Below the pieces are notes generated by a model, which did no database searches, had not been told where the DNA came from, and worked only from the letters and a program-made list of their open reading frames with translations. Source: Paenibacillus doosanensis (GTDB lineage: Bacteria > Bacillota > Bacilli > Paenibacillales > NBRC-103111). From it: DNA of 64,000 nt. Below, piece by piece: positions 34,498 through 41,983 of the stretch. The position numbers and the translations under genes were made by a program. Each line of letters opens with the position of its first letter. Position 1 is the stretch's first letter. The DNA is taken from positions 124,001 to 188,000 of the forward strand of contig NZ_JANYUY010000001.1 of assembly GCF_025060755.1 (NCBI RefSeq), in the 5' to 3' direction.

Positions 34498-35071
34498 TTA
34501 AATGTCGGGTACAGTTATACAGCTCGCATTCCCATTGATCGCCTTCAGCGTGCTTGAGAATGGTCAGGGACGTATTATTCAGCGGATCTCCTGTAGGAAG
34601 GCCGGAGATCAGCCTGTTCAGGCTGTGTCTCAACACCGCTCCGTGACTGACAACCAAAATCTTCTCTCCCGCGTATTTACGCGCAAGCTCCCTTATGCAG
34701 CAGCTGCCGCGCTCTCCCCCTGCCGCTCCGCTCTCCAGCCCCAGGTTCATCTGCCTCCAACCGGCTCCCCAGCGCTCCACCCGTTCTTCTTCCGTGTAGC
34801 CTTCAACCTGTCCCCGTCCCAGCTCGCGGAGACGTTCGTCCAACCCCGCTATCGCAATCCCCAGCCTGCCCCTGATGATCTCAGCCGTTTGCCTCGCCCT
34901 GCGCAGATCGCTGGAGACGATGACCGTCCAATCCTCCCCGCTCAAGCGCTCCGCAAGCCGGTGCGCCTGAGCGATGCCTTCTTCATCCAATTCGTTATGA
35001 GAATGGCCTTGTGTTCGTCCTTCCTTATTCCAATAAGTAACCCCGTGCCGAATCAAGCCTACGCGCGTCAT
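34487..35071 (-). CDS. Histidine phosphatase-family protein (phosphoglycerate mutase-like)
   Basis: The 194-residue protein has the catalytic RHG motif near residue 8 (LIRHGVTYWNKEGRTQG), SSDLRRARQTAEI, and the second histidine in VVSHGAVLRHSL. These enzymes hydrolyse phosphate esters through a phosphohistidine; the substrate is unknown. The last residues (LKAW then TGA) are encoded by a MITE inserted at the 3' end. Removing the element and one target copy would give ...TRHLNE and a stop, so only the final residues changed. Confidence 0.9.
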   Translation of the reverse strand: MTRVGLIRHGVTYWNKEGRTQGHSHNELDEEGIAQAHRLAERLSGEDWTVIVSSDLRRARQTAEIIRGRLGIAIAGLDERLRELGRGQVEGYTEEERVERWGAGWRQMNLGLESGAAGGERGSCCIRELARKYAGEKILVVSHGAVLRHSLNRLISGLPTGDPLNNTSLTILKHAEGDQWECELYNCTRHLKAW

Positions 35072-35279
35072 CCTATCCCCGTCCTTGTCTCTTTAATGGG
35101 AGCATCGCTAAAAAAGTGTGGTGAAAAAGATGCCTTGTATTAGCCTATGCTTCGTTTCATTCCGATAGCCGCTGCAAAAAAATTTGCATTTTTTTCAGAT
35201 TTTGTGACTTTTTCAACAGAATCTGCTAAAAAGAAATGTTACAATAATCTAAAAACCAATGAAAAAGGAAGTTATAGCG

Positions 35280-35477
35280 ATGCCGAAGAAAGTTCTCAGG
35301 AGTCAGTCAGCACATTATCCGTTCCCTGTGTTATTGAACAAAACGAGAGTTCTAACGCGGGAAGGCAAGGGAATTGTCATCGACAAGCAAACCGAATGGA
35401 TTTATGTACAACTCGAAAAGAACGGTTCGATCATCAAAACGAGCATATTTTTAACCGAACTTATTGAAACCGCCTGA
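35280..35477 (+). CDS. Small uncharacterised 65-residue protein
   Basis: The start is ATG 35280, with AAGGAAG eight bases upstream, giving MPKKVLRSQSAHYPFPVLLNK and then a compact beta-rich segment (VLTREGKGIVIDKQTEWIYVQLEKNGSIIKTSIFLTEL) that looks like a small SH3-like barrel. I do not recognise a named family. A convincing terminator directly follows, and a TACAAT box lies about 35 bases upstream, so it is a free-standing transcription unit. Confidence 0.72.
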   Translation: MPKKVLRSQSAHYPFPVLLNKTRVLTREGKGIVIDKQTEWIYVQLEKNGSIIKTSIFLTELIETA

Positions 35478-35491
35478 AGGGCGGTTTTTTT
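35468..35491 (+). terminator. Terminator of the 65-residue protein gene
   Basis: AACCGCC pairs with GGCGGTT around a TGAAG loop and is followed by TTTTTT; the stem begins before the gene's stop codon ends. Confidence 0.9.
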
Positions 35492-35493
35492 GA

Positions 35494-35734
35494 TTGTTTA
35501 GGAAATGATGCGCAGCCATATCCTGTGGATATCCGGGGGGCTCCCCCGAAAGTAATGTCTACCCATAGAACGATCCCAGAGGAATGGTTAGACGCCGATC
35601 CAGCTTAGGCTGGATGCGGACGGAATAAGCTTCAGTGCATCACGTCACTACCCTGGAAATTACTCTTGGTACCCCATTTCCATTGTCTGTGGTGCCGCGT
35701 AGCGGCATGGATGGCTTTTGGGGGATTGGTTCTT
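35494..35734 (-). repeat. Repeat family A, copy A3 with a ~68-bp insertion
   Basis: In inverted orientation, the sequence matches copies A1 and A4 from the CATCATTTCC end to GCATCACGTCACT. It is then interrupted by about 68 bases (35648-35715) and resumes with TTTTGGGGGATT-GTTC. The central near-palindrome GATCCAGCTTAGGCTGGAT is well kept. It lies between the convergent 65-residue protein gene and the HAD gene. Confidence 0.78.
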
Positions 35735-35778
35735 TTATGCCATTTGTAAATTTCGGGGCTCGCCGGCTCCGCCAGGGA

Positions 35779-36639
35779 TCAGCCGCTTCGGGTACTTGCC
35801 AGAAAGCGGGCAACGGCGTCCTCGTTATTGCTTTCGATATGATGCGTCGCCCGCTCCCGAAGCCGCTCATGGGCATTGCTCACCGCAACCCCCGCATCGG
35901 CCGCTTCGAACATGGACAAATCGTTGAGATTGTCCCCGAAACAAACGAGCTTCTCCATCCGCTGCAGTTTTTGTACGTACACGACCGCTTCTTTCTTCGT
36001 CGCGCGGCAGCTGGCGATCTCCAGCCAATGATAATCCGGGGCGTAAATATCCGGTCCGAAATGACACTGACACGCCACTTCAGAAGCATAGCGCCGATAG
36101 GCGGCCTCCAGCCTGCCCGGCGTATCGATGGCGTTCACGCTGACGATATGCTCCCGCAGGCAATCCTCGTAATCGTCAATTAGCATAAAGCGCGAATCGC
36201 CATGGCTTAGCCGGCCTTCTATGTAAAGCCGTTCGCTCTCGTTAAACATTCCTCTGTAATAAACATGAGGCGACCCTCCAGAATCCACCGTGTACACAAT
36301 CGGATTCAATCCGTGCTCTATATATGTACGAACAATGCCCTCTCCAACCTCGGAAGGCAAGTAATTACTCCTAATCGTTTTCCTTTGCCGCCAATCGTAG
36401 ATGAAGACGCCGTTCATCAGAACGACCGGAAGCTGCAGCTGCAAGCCCTCCAATATATGTTTGACCGAATCGATGGAACGTGCCGTTGCAATCGTAAATT
36501 GGAGCCCTTCCCGAATAAGCCGATTCAGCGCTTCCAGCGACGATTCGCTGATTTGCTGCCGGTCGTTTAACAGCGTACCGTCCAAATCCGATACGAACAG
36601 CGTTTTCTTCCAATCCCATTCGGCAGTCCGTGTCTCCAT
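35779..36639 (-). CDS. HAD-superfamily hydrolase, Cof type
   Basis: The 286-residue product has HAD motif I SDLDGTLL (about residue 18), motif II ATARS, a C2B-type cap, and motif III/IV KLVCFGDNLNDLSMFEAADAGVAVSNA. Cof-type phosphatases dephosphorylate sugar phosphates, flavin precursors or similar small molecules; the substrate is not clear. Its ATG shares its first base with the TGA of the upstream GNAT gene, which implies translational coupling. Confidence 0.92.
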   Translation of the reverse strand: METRTAEWDWKKTLFVSDLDGTLLNDRQQISESSLEALNRLIREGLQFTIATARSIDSVKHILEGLQLQLPVVLMNGVFIYDWRQRKTIRSNYLPSEVGEGIVRTYIEHGLNPIVYTVDSGGSPHVYYRGMFNESERLYIEGRLSHGDSRFMLIDDYEDCLREHIVSVNAIDTPGRLEAAYRRYASEVACQCHFGPDIYAPDYHWLEIASCRATKKEAVVYVQKLQRMEKLVCFGDNLNDLSMFEAADAGVAVSNAHERLRERATHHIESNNEDAVARFLASTRSG

Positions 36640-37163
36640 CAGCTCAGCCTCTCTTCTTTTTTCGGCAGATGCAGCACCATCAATTCCATGTCGTAATACA
36701 TATCGTTATATTGCAGCGCAGCGGGCTCGACTCCGTATACGGTAAAGCCCATGCGGTCATACAGCTTCCGGGCGGCGGTGTTGGATGCGGTCACTCCAAG
36801 CAGAATTTGCCGCAGTCCTTCCAGCATACCGGCTCTTCGAATCAGCTCCTCCAATAATTGGAAGGCGACCCTTTGCCCTCTGTAAGCCGAATCGACGTAC
36901 ATGCCCCATATATTTCCCTTATGCCTCAGCTTCGGAGAGGCTTCCCTCACGAAGCCGGCCATCCCGGCAAGCCGTTCGCCGTCAAACGCTCCCAGCACGA
37001 AGTTATCGTCCAAGGTTTGAATTCGCTCCTTCACCGCGTCCAGCGACTGCCGGGCGAATGTCTCATAGCTCGCCGAGAACGCCTCCGGATTGCTGCGGAG
37101 CGCTTGAAGCCTCAGCTCGCGAAACTGGGCGGCTTGTTCGGGTATAATATTGGTGATTTTCAT
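36639..37163 (-). CDS. GNAT-family N-acetyltransferase
   Basis: The 174-residue product starts MKITNIIPEQAAQFRELRLQALRSNPEAF, typical of a GNAT subgroup, and has the acetyl-CoA motif IWGMYVDSAYRGQRVAFQLLEEL and LGVTASNTAARKLYDRMGFTVYGVEP. I chose ATG 37163 because GGAGG lies eight bases upstream. It is translationally coupled to the HAD gene. The acceptor is unknown. Confidence 0.9.
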   Translation of the reverse strand: MKITNIIPEQAAQFRELRLQALRSNPEAFSASYETFARQSLDAVKERIQTLDDNFVLGAFDGERLAGMAGFVREASPKLRHKGNIWGMYVDSAYRGQRVAFQLLEELIRRAGMLEGLRQILLGVTASNTAARKLYDRMGFTVYGVEPAALQYNDMYYDMELMVLHLPKKEERLS

Positions 37164-37214
37164 CGCTTTGGCCTCCAAATATTAAGCAAATTTATCCATA
37201 GCTTGCCGTTTCCA

Positions 37215-37821
37215 TCAATTAATTTTTGTGCTATGAAACAATGCTTTGAGCAGCAATAACAAAACCGCCGCATGGCTTATCGCTCCCAACGCTCCTTCCG
37301 TCACGGAACCGAGCAATCCGAACAACAGCCATAACGCTATCGGCGGCAGTTGGATGACCGCTAATAAGGAAGCTATCATCCGGGCCGCAGGATAGAGCCT
37401 TTCTCCTGCGATCCTATAAGAGTGGTGAAAAAGTCCGCTGCGGCGTCCATTTGATCCTCCAATCGCTGTTGAAAACGGATTCTTTGGATTGTTTTTTCGT
37501 TTTTCTGTGGAGAGAATCCGTTTTCAAAGGCGAACGCTTACGCTTTTCCAGATTCAAATGGCCCCTCCGCTCTTTTTTCACCACGCTTCTATAGCTGCAC
37601 AGCATAACCGCCAGAAGGCTGCAGCCAAGCAGCGACGATGCGCACGACCACAGCCGCACGGCACCCCATTGCGAGCCTTCCTCCATGCCGAGAAAACGAA
37701 AAGTAAACCAGAGCGAATTTGCATACAGATAGCTCACGGCAATCGCCAGAATCTCTCCCATGCCCAAATAAACATCCGCCCGCACCGGCTTGCCCGCCCA
37801 TTCCAGCCGTCTTGGATTCAT
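37215..37821 (-). pseudogene. Small multi-spanning membrane protein gene split by a MITE
   Basis: The gene starts at ATG 37821, overlapping the YjbR-like gene's stop by four bases (ATGA). It reads MNPRRLEWAGKPVRADVYLG and three hydrophobic stretches up to ...MLCSYR, where copy B2 of the 170-bp element is inserted. Beyond the element the same frame resumes as RIAGERLYPAARMIASLLAV, two more membrane segments and a stop at 37215. Deleting the element plus one CTATA copy joins the parts exactly in frame, giving a 143-residue protein with about four to five membrane segments. In its present form translation runs into the element and ends in an alien basic tail. The family is not recognised. Confidence 0.82.
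37419..37588 (+). mobile_element. MITE family B, complete copy B2 (170 bp)
   Basis: The element is 170 bp with inverted ends AGAGTGGTGAAAAAG and, inversely, AAGCGTGGTGAAAAA. CTATA is duplicated at 37414-37418 and 37589-37593. It is nearly identical to B1 in the same orientation and interrupts a membrane-protein gene. It contains no transposase. Confidence 0.92.
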
Positions 37822-38204
37822 CGGCCCCGCAGCTGCTTCGCCAGCCGTTTCGGAGCCGTACGGTAAAATCCTTCTTCGATCAATTGCCTCGTTTCCTCCC
37901 AATCGATCCGCTCTATATTTTGTACGGATACCCAGCCGTGATGCCCGATATAAGGCGTTTTGAAATAATTCGTCCCTTCCTGCCGGAGCAAAATGTCCTG
38001 AAACGCGGGGGTGCTCTTGATCGCCAGCGTGGGCAGCCCTTCCTTTTGTCCCATCATGACGAACGGCTTATCGCTCACGCGAAAGGAAGTATGGCCGAAA
38101 GCGTCGATCTTCTCGGCCACCTCCGGAAATTCCATACAGACGGCGCGTATTCGTTCCAGCAGTTGAAGCGCCTCGGGCGAGTTAAGCAAAGAATGGTGAG
38201 TCAT
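37818..38204 (-). CDS. MmcQ/YjbR-family protein
   Basis: The 128-residue product matches the MmcQ/YjbR (CyaY-like fold) family: ALQLLERIRAVCMEFPEVAEK, FGHTSFRVSDKPFVMMG, and YFKTPYIGHHGWVSVQ. Members have a double wing fold and are thought to bind DNA, but no function is established. ATG 38204 follows GGAGG. It is translationally coupled to the disrupted membrane-protein gene. Confidence 0.9.
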   Translation of the reverse strand: MTHHSLLNSPEALQLLERIRAVCMEFPEVAEKIDAFGHTSFRVSDKPFVMMGQKEGLPTLAIKSTPAFQDILLRQEGTNYFKTPYIGHHGWVSVQNIERIDWEETRQLIEEGFYRTAPKRLAKQLRGR

Positions 38205-38259
38205 TATCCTGTCCTCCGTTCATAGCAATGATTTCTTTTACTACGATGATCGGCGCCAA

Positions 38260-38808
38260 TTACAATTTATATACGACGTTGCCCTCTCGATCGACCGCTT
38301 CGATAACAGGCCGATCGGCCTTTTCCTTCAGCTTCACGTACCATACCGCAAGCCCCTTCGCTTCCGGCCGATCCAAATACGCATCAAGCCGAACCATCGC
38401 GGCGCGCTCCCCGTTGACAAGCACGGCGTCGGCGGCCGTTGCGTCGGCCAGCCCGAAGAACACGATATTATTTTCGTTGCTCCCACCCCTGAGAGGCTTC
38501 TGCCAAGGCTCTTTAAGGCCGAAACCGGTCCCTGTCGTGCGGGACTTGACCTTCCAGCCAAACAGCCCTTTCACCGCATGAATGCCTACCAGAGCCAGTT
38601 CCTTATTGACGCCGAAATAAAACGCCTCCGAGCCGATTTCGTAGACGGGAATAAGCTCCTGCCCCTGAACCCGCAAGCTTTCGCTTACATCCTTATCGAA
38701 TGCGACGGCGTCCGACACCCGCGGAAACGATGCCTTATACTCCTCCAAAAAAGCGCCGATGATGAATAAAAGTACGATGACGGCGGCGGCTATCCTTCGC
38801 GCTTTCAT
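38260..38808 (-). CDS. Uncharacterised membrane-anchored protein
   Basis: The 182-residue product begins MKARRIAAAVIVLLFIIGAFLEEYKASFP, a basic start with one membrane segment (about residues 6-21), followed by an extracytoplasmic domain with no recognised fold (LFGWKVKSRTTGTGFGLKEP, NIVFFGLADATAADAVLVNGERA). ATG 38808 overlaps the stop of the TIM-barrel gene by four bases (ATGA), so the two are coupled. The texture resembles small Paenibacillus/Bacillus extracytoplasmic proteins of unknown role. Confidence 0.75.
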   Translation of the reverse strand: MKARRIAAAVIVLLFIIGAFLEEYKASFPRVSDAVAFDKDVSESLRVQGQELIPVYEIGSEAFYFGVNKELALVGIHAVKGLFGWKVKSRTTGTGFGLKEPWQKPLRGGSNENNIVFFGLADATAADAVLVNGERAAMVRLDAYLDRPEAKGLAVWYVKLKEKADRPVIEAVDREGNVVYKL

Positions 38809-39710
38809 GAGCTTATCCCGTTCATCAACTCGCAGACCCATTCATAGCACTGAGCCAGCTCTTCATCGCTTATTAAAGCCGAATTATGCTCGAACAAAAT
38901 TTGCACGGCGGGGTTTCGCGCTGCGATAATCCGCAGGTAGTCCTCCATCGGGGCCCATCCTTCCTCCGGCTTCTGATCGGGATGCACCGGATAATGGTTG
39001 AACCTGACCCGGCCCTCCGCGATGTTCGTGTTGCTCAAGTGAATGAGCTTAGCGTATGGCGCGTAAGCTTCCAGAACCGCCTTGGCGTCGAAATAAGGAT
39101 CGACCCTCTCCTGCAAATACAGCCTGCCGGTGTCCAGACACAACCGGATGCCGGGGTATCGGCACAGCAAGGATTCGAGCAGATCCGTCCCGTAAAGGTA
39201 TCGGTTCAAACCGTCCAGTTCCAGCACAGGCGTAAAATCATATTCCCGGCTTTTTCGGTCCAGCCATTCGAACAGCTGCTCGCTCCCCTCCCGCAGAGTC
39301 TCCAGCGAGTACTCGCTCTCCCATGCATATTCGCTCCGGTCGGAGAACCGCCACAAGGTCCAATCGACCCTGTCATCCATAATGACGGGCTTCGGATAAT
39401 GAAAGAGCACATAATCGGGACGGAGCCGTCGCAAATAGCTCAGCTCCTGTTCGACGTCCGCATAGGCCGCTTCCCGCGTCCCTTTGTCATCGGACAAGAG
39501 AAGCGCGTCCCTATGCTTATACCGTCCCGCGCGCAGCGGAAAATGAATGCCGATCCGAAACCCGTGATCTCCCGCTTCCTTCAGCAAATGCTCGGCATCC
39601 TCCTCCCGCTCGAACAAACAGGCTTCGATTCCGTAAAATCCGGGCTTAAAGTCCCGGCGGAACTTGTTATAGTCAAAGCGGCCGTACTGGCCGATCATAA
39701 AACGGTTCAA
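38805..39710 (-). CDS. TIM-barrel protein of the sugar-phosphate isomerase/epimerase (AP endonuclease 2) family
   Basis: The 301-residue protein has the xylose-isomerase-like barrel features: FRIGIHFPLRAGRYK, PDYVLFHYPKP, VLELDG (metal Glu), IRLCLDTGRLYL (metal Asp), AKLIHLSNTN and VQILFEHNS. The metal residues suggest a sugar or cyclitol isomerase, but endonuclease IV-like roles are not excluded. I prefer TTG 39710, nine bases after GGAGG; ATG 39719 touches that ribosome site. It overlaps the next gene by four bases. It lies 27 bases after a NUDIX gene. Confidence 0.8.
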   Translation of the reverse strand: MNRFMIGQYGRFDYNKFRRDFKPGFYGIEACLFEREEDAEHLLKEAGDHGFRIGIHFPLRAGRYKHRDALLLSDDKGTREAAYADVEQELSYLRRLRPDYVLFHYPKPVIMDDRVDWTLWRFSDRSEYAWESEYSLETLREGSEQLFEWLDRKSREYDFTPVLELDGLNRYLYGTDLLESLLCRYPGIRLCLDTGRLYLQERVDPYFDAKAVLEAYAPYAKLIHLSNTNIAEGRVRFNHYPVHPDQKPEEGWAPMEDYLRIIAARNPAVQILFEHNSALISDEELAQCYEWVCELMNGISS

Positions 39711-39737
39711 TCCGCACATCCTCCGTTCGTACCGGTA

Positions 39738-40223
39738 TCATTTCGTTTGGGCGTAACTGTCCAGCTCATGATCTTCGATCAGCTCCATCGTCGCTCGGCG
39801 GTTCACAAACCGTCGAATATGCCCGCTAATGTTCGGATACAGGACGATGGAGTCCAGCTCCGATAACGGAATCCACTTGACGGCGCTTTGCTTAGGGTCC
39901 GGCTGATCCGGCAAGCGGGGCACGGAGCCTTCCTTCAAGGTGCATTCGAAAATAATCGATAAGTTGTGAGGCGAATTCGGGTGATCGCCCGACTGCCGGT
40001 GCGGCGCCATCTCGTACACGAAGGCGATCGGCCCGACTTCCGCCTCCGCACAGGTCTCCTCCAGCACTTCTCTGGCCGCCCCTTCGGCGAGCGTTTCTCC
40101 AGGCTCGGCTCCTCCCCCCGGAAGGTTGTAGTGCACGCCGTGCTCGTCCGTATATTCAATAAGTAAAATGCTGCCGTTCTGAATAATCAGGGCCGTAGGT
40201 CTAACGCGAATATGATAGGTCAT
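39738..40223 (-). CDS. NUDIX hydrolase
   Basis: The 161-residue product has a complete Nudix box at about residues 37-59 (GGGAEPGETLAEGAAREVLEET). Nudix enzymes cleave nucleoside diphosphates linked to another moiety; the substrate is unknown. ATG 40223 follows GGGAGG. It is followed by the TIM-barrel gene, and MITE copy B3 lies 70 bases upstream of its start, between it and its upstream neighbour, so the element now sits in its promoter region. Confidence 0.92.
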   Translation of the reverse strand: MTYHIRVRPTALIIQNGSILLIEYTDEHGVHYNLPGGGAEPGETLAEGAAREVLEETCAEAEVGPIAFVYEMAPHRQSGDHPNSPHNLSIIFECTLKEGSVPRLPDQPDPKQSAVKWIPLSELDSIVLYPNISGHIRRFVNRRATMELIEDHELDSYAQTK

Positions 40224-40293
40224 CTGTAATATCCTCCCGTTTGCAAATAGATTTGATTTGCCGATATGTCTCCTGCAATAAGACGCCGTTTAG

Positions 40294-40463
40294 AAGTCCG
40301 GTGAAAACCGAGCGGAGGGGCCATTTGAATCTGGAAAAGCGTAAGCGTTCGCCTTTGAACACGGATTCTCTCCACAGAAAAACGAAAAAACAATCCAAAG
40401 AATCCGTTTTCAACAGCGATTGGAGGATCAAATGGACGCCGCAGCGGACTTTTTCACCACCCT
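40294..40463 (-). mobile_element. MITE family B, complete copy B3 (170 bp)
   Basis: The element is 170 bp, inverted relative to B1 and B2, with ends AAGTCCGGTGAAAAC and inverse AGGGTGGTGAAAAAG. TTTAG is duplicated at 40289-40293 and 40464-40468 (CTAAA in element orientation). The target copy at 40464 contains the stop codon of the DUF3891 gene, so that gene is intact. Confidence 0.92.
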
Positions 40464-40464
40464 T

Positions 40465-41232
40465 TTAGGAATGCCCCGCAAACGTCGCTTCCTGCGTGAG
40501 CCACGCCGATTCCTTATAGGCCTGATCGATTCCGAGCCGGCCGGCAAGCTCCTTGGCCACACGCTTATACTTCAGCGAGACGGTGCAGGCCCGCTCCAGC
40601 GGGAAGGGAGTTAACGCAATCCGTTCCCCATCCGCCCCCTCGGCCATCAGCTTATCGCCGAGCCCGAGCGCCTCAGACAGCTTGAATCCGAAGCGAAACC
40701 ACGGATGCTCATGCTCCTTGTCCGCTCCCGGTTCGTTCATACAGACATACAGCGAAAGATCGTCGCACAGCTGCAGCAAGCGAAAATGCTTCTCCGCCTG
40801 CGCTTCATCGCAGCTAAGCGAGTTCAAGATACGCTCTTGGCGCAGCGCTTCTTCACGGCAAAAATCGATGCATGCCTGCCGTTTCGACTGGCGCAAATCT
40901 TGGAAGGACGCGAAATGCTTGCTGCACAGCAAGGCGGCGTATGCACTCATTCGTTCTATTTCGTCGAGCCCGACCCGGTAGCACAGCAGCTTGGGAAGCA
41001 GCGGATAATCCGTAAAAGAAAACGGACTTTCGGCCCGGTCGTTCCAGATAGGCGCGTCATCCAGCCGAATCCAGCTGCGGTCATGTTCGTAGACGGCAAG
41101 CAGCACATCCTCTCTTAACGATTCGTCCCCAAATAGATCCGCTCCCAAGTGCCCGGCGATTTGGCCCGATAATCTGGCATGTTCATGCTGGGCAATCAAT
41201 ATAAAAGCTTCTTCTGTTTCACGAATAATCAT
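40465..41232 (-). CDS. DUF3891-family protein
   Basis: The 255-residue product matches the DUF3891 family: MIIRETEEAFILIAQHEHARLSGQIA, VLLAVYEHDRSWIRLD, and the C-terminal ACTVSLKYKR. The conserved H and D/E residues (QHEHARLSG, YEHD, CDDLSL) suggest a metal-dependent HD-like helical domain, but no function is established. It lies 12 bases after the second NUDIX gene in the same direction. Its TAA stop is inside the target duplication of MITE B3. Confidence 0.85.
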   Translation of the reverse strand: MIIRETEEAFILIAQHEHARLSGQIAGHLGADLFGDESLREDVLLAVYEHDRSWIRLDDAPIWNDRAESPFSFTDYPLLPKLLCYRVGLDEIERMSAYAALLCSKHFASFQDLRQSKRQACIDFCREEALRQERILNSLSCDEAQAEKHFRLLQLCDDLSLYVCMNEPGADKEHEHPWFRFGFKLSEALGLGDKLMAEGADGERIALTPFPLERACTVSLKYKRVAKELAGRLGIDQAYKESAWLTQEATFAGHS

Positions 41233-41244
41233 CGTACACGCTCC

Positions 41245-41691
41245 TTATCCCGCAAACTTAGCCGATTCCATCACTTCCCTGGCCTTCGCTATAATTTGAG
41301 CACGCTCCCCCGGACCTTCCAACCTCTCGATCATTTCAAGCGCGGTAGGAAAGTTCATGATGACATATCCGGTCTTTTCGAATCCTTCCGGCATTTCATG
41401 AAAGCGCTCGATAAAAGCCAGAAAAAATACCGTATACGTCTCCGTCTCGTTCCAATACCAATGGGCAAAAGGGATTCTCCGCCGCGTCAGAACAACGCCC
41501 GCCTCTTCCATCGCCTCGCGGTCCAACGCCTCCTGAACGGATTCGTTCCCTTCCAGTCTTCCTCCGACCGTGGTCAGTCTGCGTTCTTGCCGGTCCCATA
41601 CCATCAGCAGATTGCCGTCGTCCGTCATCGGCACGCAGTGCACGCCGGCCACAGGCTTGTCGGTCGGGAGTTCCTTGCTAAACCTTAACAT
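41245..41691 (-). CDS. NUDIX hydrolase
   Basis: The 148-residue product has a Nudix box at about residues 43-66 (GGRLEGNESVQEALDREAMEEAG). I chose ATG 41691 because AAGGAGG lies seven bases upstream; ATG 41712 lacks a spaced ribosome site. It probably forms a two-gene unit with the DUF3891 gene. A half copy of the MITE lies 120 bases upstream of its start. The substrate is unknown. Confidence 0.9.
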   Translation of the reverse strand: MLRFSKELPTDKPVAGVHCVPMTDDGNLLMVWDRQERRLTTVGGRLEGNESVQEALDREAMEEAGVVLTRRRIPFAHWYWNETETYTVFFLAFIERFHEMPEGFEKTGYVIMNFPTALEMIERLEGPGERAQIIAKAREVMESAKFAG

Positions 41692-41810
41692 TCCTCCGCC
41701 TCCTTCAGCCATCTTCCAAACATATATGACTATTTATATGCTACCACAAAATACCATTTTCTTCAGCCCTAAATACGGCGATGAACATGACAAGTTCGCA
41801 ACGCTCCAAT

Positions 41811-41873
41811 TTCAAAGGCGGACGCTGACGCTTTTCCAGATCCAAATGGCCCCTCCGCTCTTTTTTCGCGAGG
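41811..41873 (+). repeat. Half copy of MITE family B
   Basis: TTCAAAGGCGGACGCTGACG, CTTTTCCAGATCCAAATGGC and CCCTCCGCTCTTTTTTCGCG match the right arm of complete copies, with a few changes; the left arm is absent. Confidence 0.78.
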
Positions 41874-41889
41874 ATTCCAGAATTAATGC

Positions 41890-41919
41890 AAAAAAACCGT
41901 TCTAATTATGAACGGTTTT
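41890..41919 (-). terminator. Terminator of the 41984 gene
   Basis: AAAACCGTTC pairs with GAACGGTTTT around seven bases and is followed by TTTTTT on the minus strand, 65 bases past the stop. Confidence 0.85.
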
Positions 41920-41983
41920 ACGAGCAACACTATGAAGTTTTGTTTCATTCGCGGCTTTCTGCATGCCAGACCTGCGCCCAAAG

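Noticed and set aside
35113-35128. GTGGTGAAAAAG resembling a MITE end.
   Set aside because: It is a single 12-base match without any of the adjacent arm sequence.
37414-37902. A 162-codon frame ending in a basic tail as a native protein.
   Set aside because: The tail is encoded by the MITE, and the true start is ATG 37821; the frame is the truncated half of a disrupted gene.
34327-40468. Coding potential of the MITE itself (short frames such as those reading into FNSDWRIKW).
   Set aside because: The frames are under 60 codons within a 170-bp inverted-repeat unit, differ by orientation and have no ribosome site; conservation reflects the DNA element.
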